Assembly (NCBI RefSeq): GCF_041807905.1
Contig: NZ_JBGVSA010000016.1
Coordinates: 1-64,000, forward strand
From: JBGVSA01 sp041807905
Lineage (GTDB): Bacteria > Pseudomonadota > Gammaproteobacteria > Burkholderiales > Rhodocyclaceae
Length of the DNA stretch: 64,000 bases
Direction: 5' to 3'
Each line of letters starts with the position of its first letter. Position 1 is the stretch's first letter. Positions 57,939 through 64,000 of this stretch are shown piece by piece. The notes under the pieces were generated by a model. That model worked only from the letters and a program-made list of their open reading frames with translations. It was not told the origin of the DNA and did not search any database. Both the position numbers and the translations under genes were made by a program.

Positions 57939-58793
57939 ATGACAGACTTTGCCCTGCCCGCCGCGCTCAGCGATGAAGCGCTGGCGCGCGAATCCGACAT
58001 CGCCCGCGCACGCATCCAGCGGCGCAAGAACACCATCGTTGTGCTGCGCCTCGTGGTGCTGGCCGTCATCCTCGGCGGCTGGGAGATCGCCGCGCGCAAC
58101 AAGTGGATCGATCCCTTTTTCTATTCGCAGCCCTCGCTGATCTGGAACCAGCTCGTCGAGTGGATGCGCGACGGCACCGCGCAGGGTTCGCTGTGGCGTC
58201 AGATCGGCGTCACGCTGGAAGAAACCGTGCTGGGCTTCCTGATCGGCTCGGTGGCCGGCGTGATCTGCGGGATCGTGCTCGGCCGCAACAAGCTGCTGTC
58301 GGATGTATTCAGCCTGTACATCCAGATCGCCAACTCGATTCCGCGCGTGGTGCTCGGTTCGATCTTCGTCATCGCGCTGGGCCTGGGCATGGCGTCCAAG
58401 GTGGCGCTGGCGGTGGTGATGGTGTTCTTCGTGGTGTTCGGCAACGCTTTCCAGGGCGTGCGCGAAGCCGACAAGTACATGATCGCCAACGCGCAGATCC
58501 TGGGCGCATCGCCCCGGCAACTGACGGTCTTCGTGGTCATTCCCTCGGCCATGTCGTGGATTCTGGCCAGCCTGCACGTGAGCTTCGGCTTTGCCCTGGT
58601 CGGCGCCGTGGTCGGCGAATTCCTCGGCGCCAAGGAAGGCATCGGCCTGCTGATCTCCACCGCGCAAGGCGCGTTCAATGCTAGCGGCGTGTTCGCAGCG
58701 ATGATCGTGCTCGCCGTCGTGGCGCTCGCCGCCGCATGGCTGCTGACCGCCATCGAAAAGCGCGTCCTCAAGTGGCGCCCCGCCGCGTTCTGA
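57939..58793 (+). CDS. ABC transporter permease, SsuC type
   Basis: This 284-residue permease has an N-terminal cytoplasmic segment and six membrane helices. The coupling motif is in KYMIANAQILGASPRQL. EFLGAKEGIGLLISTAQG is typical of the family. It closes the SBP-ATPase-permease operon after a 55-nt gap and is followed by an intrinsic terminator. It should work as a homodimer. Confidence 0.93.
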   Translation: MTDFALPAALSDEALARESDIARARIQRRKNTIVVLRLVVLAVILGGWEIAARNKWIDPFFYSQPSLIWNQLVEWMRDGTAQGSLWRQIGVTLEETVLGFLIGSVAGVICGIVLGRNKLLSDVFSLYIQIANSIPRVVLGSIFVIALGLGMASKVALAVVMVFFVVFGNAFQGVREADKYMIANAQILGASPRQLTVFVVIPSAMSWILASLHVSFGFALVGAVVGEFLGAKEGIGLLISTAQGAFNASGVFAAMIVLAVVALAAAWLLTAIEKRVLKWRPAAF

Positions 58794-59290
58794 TTTACCA
58801 GCACCTCCGCTTCGGTTCGGCCCCCCGCTCTCCGGGGGCATTTTTTTGTGCGACCGCCAACAATCCGACGAACGGTCGGTTTGCAGTCAATAGTCGGTCG
58901 TCAGGCAAACACCACGGCGGCGCAACACATGCCGCAGCGCCAGTTTTTCTTCATGACGCGATTTGTTATCGGTCACTTTGTGGGCGCATGGTCACTTGTA
59001 TAGGGCGGACGCCCTGTCGATGACATTCCCATAGTGCATTGCAGGAAATGCTTTACGGCGTGTGCGTTGCAACACGAAAAGGCTGACAACTGCCCGCCAC
59101 ACCAATTCGCCAATACCCGATGTGAATACGGCAACAACGTCAGTTGCCGCAAATACAGCGCCACGTAGATCATTGAATCGTAAGGATCATTCCGACAGAC
59201 TGGCGCCGCTGGAAACGGTCACATTCAGACGACTGAGCAAACGGAATCGCTTGCATCCAGCCAGGACAATGCCAACACAGGAGACATTCC
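58794..59290. other. Region upstream of the pectate lyase gene
   Basis: This 497-bp region has no gene. After the terminator at 58820-58847 it contains the direct repeats GGTCACTT at 58971-58978 and 58990-58997 (19 bp apart, two helical turns). An AGGGC-ggac-GCCCT hairpin follows within about 15 bp. No confident sigma-70 promoter was identified. Confidence 0.5.
58820..58847 (+). terminator. Intrinsic terminator after the ABC transporter
   Basis: CCCCCG and CGGGGG pair around a CTCTC loop, followed after CA by seven T residues, about 30 nt downstream of the permease stop. Confidence 0.85.
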
Positions 59291-60760
59291 ATGCGACTCA
59301 AACTCACCGCAGTTGCCGCCGGTCTGCTGTTCGCCGGTGCCCAAAGCGCCATGGCCGCCCAGACGGGCGGCTTTGCCACCACCGACGGCGGCAACGTCAG
59401 CGGCACCGTCTCGAAGACGGCCAGTTCGATGCAGCAGATCATCGACATCATCGCCGCTGCCCGGCTGGATTCGAGCGGCAACAAAGTGACCGGCGGCGCC
59501 TACCCGCTGATCATCACCTACACGGGCAACGAAGATTCACTCATCAACGCCGCAGCGGCGAACGTGTGCGGCCAATGGAGCAAGCCCGCGCGCGGCGTGG
59601 AGATCAAGGAGTTCACCAAGGGCATTACGATCATCGGTGCGAATGGTTCGTCGGCCAACTTCGGCATCTGGATCGTGAAGTCGACCAACGTGGTGGTGCG
59701 CAACATGAAGTTCGGCTACATGCCGGGCGGCGCCAGCGATGGCGACGCGATCCGCGTCGACACCTCGCCCAACGTGTGGATCGACCACAACGAGATCTTC
59801 GCCAAGAACTATGAGTGCTCGGGCACACCGGATGGGGACACCACCTTCGAAGGGGCCGTCGACATCAAGAAGGAATCGAACAACGTCACCGTTTCGTACA
59901 ACTACATCCACGGCTACAAGAAGGTCGGGCTCGATGGGTCCAGCTCCAGCGACACCGGCCCGCGCAGCATCACCTACCACCACAATGTGTACGAAGACGT
60001 GAACGCCCGCCTGCCGCTGCAACGCGGCGGTTACGTACATGCCTACAACAACCTCTATTCGGGCATCACCGAGTCGGGCATCAATGTGCGCCAACTGGGC
60101 TACGCGCTCATCGAACGCAACTGGTTCGAAAACGCCGTCAATCCGGTGACGTCGCGCTACGACGGCTCCAACTTCGGCAAATGGGACCTGCGCAACAACA
60201 ACGTGCTGAGCCCGTCGGACTTCTCCAAGTACAACATCACCTGGACGAGTGACTCGAAGGCTTATGTGAATGCTGACACCTGGACCACCACGGCGGTGTT
60301 CCCGATCAGCATTCCGTATTCATATTCGCCGGTGCAGGCGCAGTGCGTGAAGGACAAGCTGCGCCAGTACGCGGGCGTAGGCAAGAACCTGGCCGAACTG
60401 TCGGCATCCGCCTGCGGCAGCAGCAGTTCGTCGTCGAGCAGTTCTTCTTCGTCGTCGTCGACTTCATCGTCGAGCAGTTCAAGATCGTCGAGCAGCAGTT
60501 CGTCGAGCAGCTCGTCCTCGGGCGGCGGCGCTACGCCCCCGGTCCTGAGCGGCACAGGCGACTACCCGACCGGCTTCTCGAAGTGCGCGGACCTGGGCGG
60601 CACCTGCTCCGTGACCAAGGGCACCGGCTGGGTCGCGTTCGGTCGCAAGGGCAGTTGGGTGACCAAGTACGTGGGCGTGGGCAACAGCATCGCCTGCACC
60701 GTCGCCGCCTTCGGCAGCGACCCCAATGGCAACCCGAACAAGTGCTCGTACCAGCAGTGA
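59291..60760 (+). CDS. Secreted pectate lyase (family 1) with C-terminal module
   Basis: This 489-residue secreted enzyme has a signal peptide ending SAMA (cleavage near 22/23). The PL1 parallel beta helix has DAIRVDTSPNVWIDHNE, IHGYKKVGLDGSSSSDTG, and the catalytic-Arg region NARLPLQRGGYVHAYNNLY. A poly-Ser linker spans about 376-413 with one Thr and one Arg. The last 75 residues hold four Cys (CADLGGTCSVTKGTGWVAFG, then ACTVAAFGSDPNGNPNKC). That pattern resembles small modules in other secreted bacterial proteins and may bind carbohydrate. It cleaves polygalacturonate by beta-elimination with Ca2+. The linker style recalls Cellvibrio-type plant-wall enzymes, so transfer is possible. Confidence 0.92.
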   Translation: MRLKLTAVAAGLLFAGAQSAMAAQTGGFATTDGGNVSGTVSKTASSMQQIIDIIAAARLDSSGNKVTGGAYPLIITYTGNEDSLINAAAANVCGQWSKPARGVEIKEFTKGITIIGANGSSANFGIWIVKSTNVVVRNMKFGYMPGGASDGDAIRVDTSPNVWIDHNEIFAKNYECSGTPDGDTTFEGAVDIKKESNNVTVSYNYIHGYKKVGLDGSSSSDTGPRSITYHHNVYEDVNARLPLQRGGYVHAYNNLYSGITESGINVRQLGYALIERNWFENAVNPVTSRYDGSNFGKWDLRNNNVLSPSDFSKYNITWTSDSKAYVNADTWTTTAVFPISIPYSYSPVQAQCVKDKLRQYAGVGKNLAELSASACGSSSSSSSSSSSSSSTSSSSSSRSSSSSSSSSSSSGGGATPPVLSGTGDYPTGFSKCADLGGTCSVTKGTGWVAFGRKGSWVTKYVGVGNSIACTVAAFGSDPNGNPNKCSYQQ

Positions 60761-60863
60761 GTCTTTCCTCGTAGCTGAAGTCAGCGGGCCTGCTGCGGCG
60801 TGCGGCAGGCCCGCTTTGCGCGTGGGGCGGATGACGCCTTGGCTGTTTCGTCCCGTCCGGGCG

Positions 60864-62099
60864 TCAGTACAGCACGCGGCAGCGGATAGTGTCCGGCACG
60901 GCGGCCAGTTCTTCCTGCGCGACCTCGCCCGCGGCGCGATCGACATCGATCACCACGTAGCCGACTTCGTCGTTCGTGCGCAGGTACTGCGCCGCGATGT
61001 TGATGCCTTTAGCCGAGAAGCGCTCGTTGACGTGCGCCATCACGCCGGGAACGTTGCGGTGGATGTGCAGCAGGCGCGAGCGGCCGGTGTGTTCGGGCAA
61101 GGCGACTTCCGGGAAGTTCACCGCCGACACGGTCGAACCATTGTTGCTGTAGCGGATGAGCTTGGCCGCGACTTCGCCGCCGATGTTCTCCTGCGCCTCT
61201 GCCGTGGAACCACCAATGTGCGGGGTCAGGATGACGTTGTCGAAACGCGTCAGCGGCGAGTCGAAAGTGGCGTCGTTACCCGTGGGCTCGACCGGGAACA
61301 CATCGACCGCCGCCCCGCCGATGTGGCCGCTCTCCAGCGCCGCGACGAGGGCATCGATATCGACCACCGTGCCACGGGAAGCGTTGATGAGGTGGCTCGA
61401 CGGTTTCATGCGCGCCAATTGCGGCGCGGCGATCATGTTGGCGGTTTCGGGCGTTTCCGGTACGTGCAGGGTCACCACGTCGGCCACGGCCAGCAGTTCG
61501 TCGAGCGATGCCGCCTGCCGTGCATTGCCCAGCGACAGGCGCGCTTCGATGTCGTGGAAGACCACCTGCATGCCGAGCTGCTCGGCCAGTACGCCGACCT
61601 GCATGCCGATGTGGCCATAGCCGACGATGCCCAGCGTCTTGCCGCGCACTTCAAACGAGCCGGCCGCGCTCTTCATCCACCCTCCGCGATGCAGCACCGC
61701 GTTCTTGGCTGGAATGCCGCGCATCAGCAGGACGATCTCGGCGATCACCAGTTCGGCCACGCTGCGCGTATTGGAAAACGGCGCGTTGAACACGGGCACG
61801 CCGTGCAGCATCGCAGCGTGCAGGTCCACCTGGTTGGTACCGATGCAGAAACACCCGACGGCGGTCAGCTTGGGCGCCTGCGCCAGCACGTCGGCGGTCA
61901 GGTGCGTGCGCGAGCGGATGCCCAGGAAATGCGCATCGTGGATCTGTTCGATGAGCGCATCGCCCGACAACGCCTTGGGCGAGGTCACGACGTTGGTGTA
62001 GCCATCGCGGCGCAGCGCCTGGACGGCACTGTCATGGATGCCTTCGAGAAGGACGAACTTGAGCTTGTCCTTGGGTACGGAAAGTTGGCCTGGCTGCAT
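60864..62099 (-). CDS. serA: D-3-phosphoglycerate dehydrogenase
   Basis: This 411-residue first enzyme of serine synthesis has the E. coli-like architecture. The Rossmann motif is GIVGYGHIGMQVG. The conserved ASRGTVVDIDAL and the catalytic His in LTPHIGGSTAEAQ follow. A C-terminal ACT domain (HIHRNVPGVMAHVNERFSAK) gives serine feedback control. The start at MQPGQLSVPK follows GGAGAG. The 12-codon extension upstream is rejected. It stands alone. Confidence 0.95.
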   Translation of the reverse strand: MQPGQLSVPKDKLKFVLLEGIHDSAVQALRRDGYTNVVTSPKALSGDALIEQIHDAHFLGIRSRTHLTADVLAQAPKLTAVGCFCIGTNQVDLHAAMLHGVPVFNAPFSNTRSVAELVIAEIVLLMRGIPAKNAVLHRGGWMKSAAGSFEVRGKTLGIVGYGHIGMQVGVLAEQLGMQVVFHDIEARLSLGNARQAASLDELLAVADVVTLHVPETPETANMIAAPQLARMKPSSHLINASRGTVVDIDALVAALESGHIGGAAVDVFPVEPTGNDATFDSPLTRFDNVILTPHIGGSTAEAQENIGGEVAAKLIRYSNNGSTVSAVNFPEVALPEHTGRSRLLHIHRNVPGVMAHVNERFSAKGINIAAQYLRTNDEVGYVVIDVDRAAGEVAQEELAAVPDTIRCRVLY

Positions 62100-62199
62100 T
62101 TTTTCTCTCCATCGACGGACCTTGCATGAAAGCACGTCACGATGGTCATTGTCAGCCCATCGTCACGATGGAAACTTCGTATCGCCCCGCCCGCCTGGC

Positions 62200-63651
62200 C
62201 TAAAAGTTGCCGAACATGCTTCCCAGCACGATCACCACGGCCAGCGCCAGCAAGGCACTGAGTACCGCCACGATCACGATGTCGCGATAGCTCTGGCGGT
62301 GCGTGCAGCCGCACACCGTCAGCAAGGTAATCACAGCGCCGTTGTGCGGCAGGCTGTCGAGGGTGCCTGCGCCTATCACCGCCACGCGGTGCAGCAGCGC
62401 GGGGTCCATGCCGATTTCGGCCGCGCGCGCCATGTACGTCGAACCCAGCGCATCGAGCGCGATGGTCAGCCCGCCGGATGCAGAACCGGTGAGCGCGGCC
62501 AGGACGTTGGTCGCCGTCGCCAGCGACACCAGCGGCCCGCCACCGATGCCCAGCACCGCATCGCGCACGGCGGCGAACGCCGGCATGGCCGCCACCACCG
62601 CGCCGAAACCCACCAGACTCGCGACGCTCAAGGTCGGCAGCACCGAGGCATTCACGCCCGCGTCCATGGTGTCGCGCAGCGCCGGCAGGCGCCGGAAATG
62701 CAGCACCAGCACGACGACGATGGCACAGGCCAGCGCCGTCACCACCGACCACACGCCTCCTACGCCCGCAAGACTCGTGCTGCCCCAGCGCGCCTCGGCC
62801 AGAAAGTCCAGATCGAGCGACGGCAACACGATGAGCGACATGAGCATGTTCACGCCGACCACGACGACCAGCGGAAGCGCAGCGGTCAGTACCGGCGGCG
62901 CATCGGTCGTGGCTTCGCCCCGCGCGATCTCGCCCGGGTCGAACTCGCGCGCGGTGCTGGCGCGTTCGCGCATGAGCACGTCGTCGTCCGCCGCCGGGCC
63001 GGCCGGAGAATCGCTGCCGAATCCCTCGCCCGCCTTGCGCGCGGCGCGCTCGGCAACCCCCAGCCACCACATGCCGAAGCCGAGCATGATGGCGGCAGCG
63101 ATGATGCCCAGCCCCGGTGCGGCGAAGGGTGTGGTGCCGAAGAACGGCATCGGGATGGCATTCTGGATCGCGGGCGTGCCGGGCAGCGCGGACATCGTAA
63201 AGGTGGACGTGCCCAGCGCGATGGCGGCCGGCATGAGCCGGCGTGGAATGTCGGCGCGGCGGAACAGGTCCTGTGCCATCGGCGCCAGCACGAAGAAGGC
63301 GACAAACAGGCTCACGCCGCCATAGGTGACGAGCGCGCCGGCCAGCACCACCGCCAGCATGGCGTGGCGGGGCCCGAGCCGACGGATCATGTAGTCGGCG
63401 ATGACACGCACCGATCCGCTGTCTTCCATCAGCTTGCCGAACAGCGCGCCAAGCAGGAACAACGGGAAGAACTGCGCGAAGAACTGTGCCGCGCTGAGCA
63501 TGAAGGTCTGCGTCCAGTGCGCGAGCAGCGGCTCGCCCCCGAACAACGCCACCACCAGCGCCGAGATCGGCGCCAGCAACAACACGCTCCATCCGCGATA
63601 TGCCAGCCAGATGAGCAGGCCAAGCCCGACGAGAATACCGAGCAGTCCCAT
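62200..63651 (-). CDS. GntP-family permease
   Basis: This 483-residue secondary transporter has about 12 membrane helices and the GntP fold. Marks are FFPLFLLGALFGKLMEDSG near the N-terminus, TSTFTMSALPGTPAIQNAI in the middle, and SGGLTIALDALG and GTLDSLPHNGAVI near the C-terminus. Family members import gluconate or other hydroxy acids with protons. The nearby patatin-like gene on the same strand is a frequent neighbour of GntP and 3-hydroxybutyrate dehydrogenase genes in this group, so the substrate may be a hydroxy acid such as 3-hydroxybutyrate (inferred). Confidence 0.9.
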   Translation of the reverse strand: MGLLGILVGLGLLIWLAYRGWSVLLLAPISALVVALFGGEPLLAHWTQTFMLSAAQFFAQFFPLFLLGALFGKLMEDSGSVRVIADYMIRRLGPRHAMLAVVLAGALVTYGGVSLFVAFFVLAPMAQDLFRRADIPRRLMPAAIALGTSTFTMSALPGTPAIQNAIPMPFFGTTPFAAPGLGIIAAAIMLGFGMWWLGVAERAARKAGEGFGSDSPAGPAADDDVLMRERASTAREFDPGEIARGEATTDAPPVLTAALPLVVVVGVNMLMSLIVLPSLDLDFLAEARWGSTSLAGVGGVWSVVTALACAIVVVLVLHFRRLPALRDTMDAGVNASVLPTLSVASLVGFGAVVAAMPAFAAVRDAVLGIGGGPLVSLATATNVLAALTGSASGGLTIALDALGSTYMARAAEIGMDPALLHRVAVIGAGTLDSLPHNGAVITLLTVCGCTHRQSYRDIVIVAVLSALLALAVVIVLGSMFGNF

Positions 63652-63672
63652 GCGATCCTCTTGCTATGACAT

Positions 63673-64000
63673 TCAAACGCCTTGCAGCAGCGCGTCCAGA
63701 TCGAGCGTCGAACGCTTGCCCAGATCCGCGCCATGCTCATCGAGAAACGTCTGCGCCGCCGCCCGACCCTGATCGCGCAACATGAGCAGGAAGTCCCATT
63801 CCGCATTCAGCTTGGTGGAATAGCCCAGTTCGAGCATGACGTCGCTCGCTATGCGATGGATGCGCATGCTGGCCCAGCGCGCGCCTTCGTCATGGGCGGC
63901 GTCGGCCACGCGGTGGAGCAGTGCCATCATGCGCAGTTCCTTGAGCAGCACGCCGTTGAACGACACCTCGTTGAGGCGGTTGAGGATGTCGCGGGCGGTG
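63673..64000 (-). CDS. Patatin-like phospholipase, C-terminal part (runs off window)
   Basis: This is the last 108 residues of a protein whose start lies beyond the window. The frame is open to the edge and reads ARDILNRLNEVSFNGVLLKE, then ELGYSTKLNAEWDFLLML and GADLGKRSTLDLDALL. That is the DUF3734-type C-terminal region of patatin-like phospholipases, with its NAEWDFL motif. The catalytic Ser-Asp part is not visible. The gene is 21 nt upstream of the GntP permease on the same strand, so probably one operon. Confidence 0.85.
   Translation of the reverse strand, partial: TARDILNRLNEVSFNGVLLKELRMMALLHRVADAAHDEGARWASMRIHRIASDVMLELGYSTKLNAEWDFLLMLRDQGRAAAQTFLDEHGADLGKRSTLDLDALLQGV

Noticed and set aside
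60415..60535. Tandem repeat or CRISPR-like array
   Set aside because: The repeated AGC/TCG triplets are the in-frame poly-serine linker of the pectate lyase, without spacers.
35949..64000. Genomic island inserted at tRNA-Val
   Set aside because: No integrase, no duplicated tRNA 3' end and no transposase were found. Core-like genes (serA) occur further on. The accessory look alone is not enough.

Overview
The window looks like a chromosomal segment of a beta-proteobacterium in the order Burkholderiales, most likely a Burkholderiaceae member such as a Pandoraea- or Ralstonia-like organism. The basis is high GC with strong third-position GC bias and the characteristic block lpxB-lpxA-fabZ-lpxD-skp-bamA-rseP-dxr-cdsA-uppS-frr-pyrH-tsf-rpsB, with map-glnD divergent from it. 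Species was not determined. No transposase, integrase, CRISPR array or rRNA was seen.

Region 1 (1-35.7 kb) is mainly housekeeping. It holds purine synthesis (guaB, guaA), trans-translation (smpB) divergent from ratA-rnfH, a stomatin-like SPFH protein, an FNT channel, a TrmH-type methyltransferase and rnhB. The long leftward envelope and translation operon follows (lipid A, BamA and its chaperone Skp, RseP, isoprenoid, CDP-diacylglycerol, undecaprenyl-PP, ribosome recycling, UMP kinase, EF-Ts, S2). Then come map-glnD, an AsmA protein, a peptide deformylase with a methylthio-purine nucleoside phosphorylase, typA, an M48 lipoprotein protease, an arginase-family enzyme and cytochrome b561. Two copies of a 10-bp palindrome flank the guaB promoter, and the rpsB leader carries two clear hairpins.

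Region 2 (35.9-44.7 kb) starts with tRNA-Val(CAC) behind a near-consensus sigma-70 promoter. A nested inverted-repeat element with no gene follows. The genes are a DUF3750 protein, a secreted hypothetical, an EF-hand protein, a CpxR/CpxA-like two-component system, a 66-aa protein, an orphan flagellar L-ring protein FlgH, a lipoprotein, and a second (BaeSR-like) two-component system. A textbook CpxR box (GTAAA-N5-GTAAA) lies between the EF-hand gene and the CpxR-like gene.

Region 3 (44.9-58.8 kb) is the most interesting part: an apparent organosulfur or xenobiotic scavenging locus. A leftward operon has two tandem paralogous sulfonate-type binding proteins, two permeases and a thioredoxin, but no ATPase. 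Rightward are an NtaA/DszA-type flavin monooxygenase and an ACMSD-like amidohydrolase, with an SsuE-type FMN reductase between them on the other strand. Three separate -24/-12 (GG-N10-GC) sigma-54 promoter matches sit in front of the ABC operon, the monooxygenase and the amidohydrolase, which suggests one sigma-54 regulon. A TctDE-like two-component system is divergent from a complete SBP-ATPase-permease transporter.

Region 4 (58.8-64 kb) has a secreted pectate lyase with a poly-serine linker and a small Cys-rich C-terminal module, then serA, a GntP-type permease and the 3' end of a patatin-like phospholipase gene that runs off the window.
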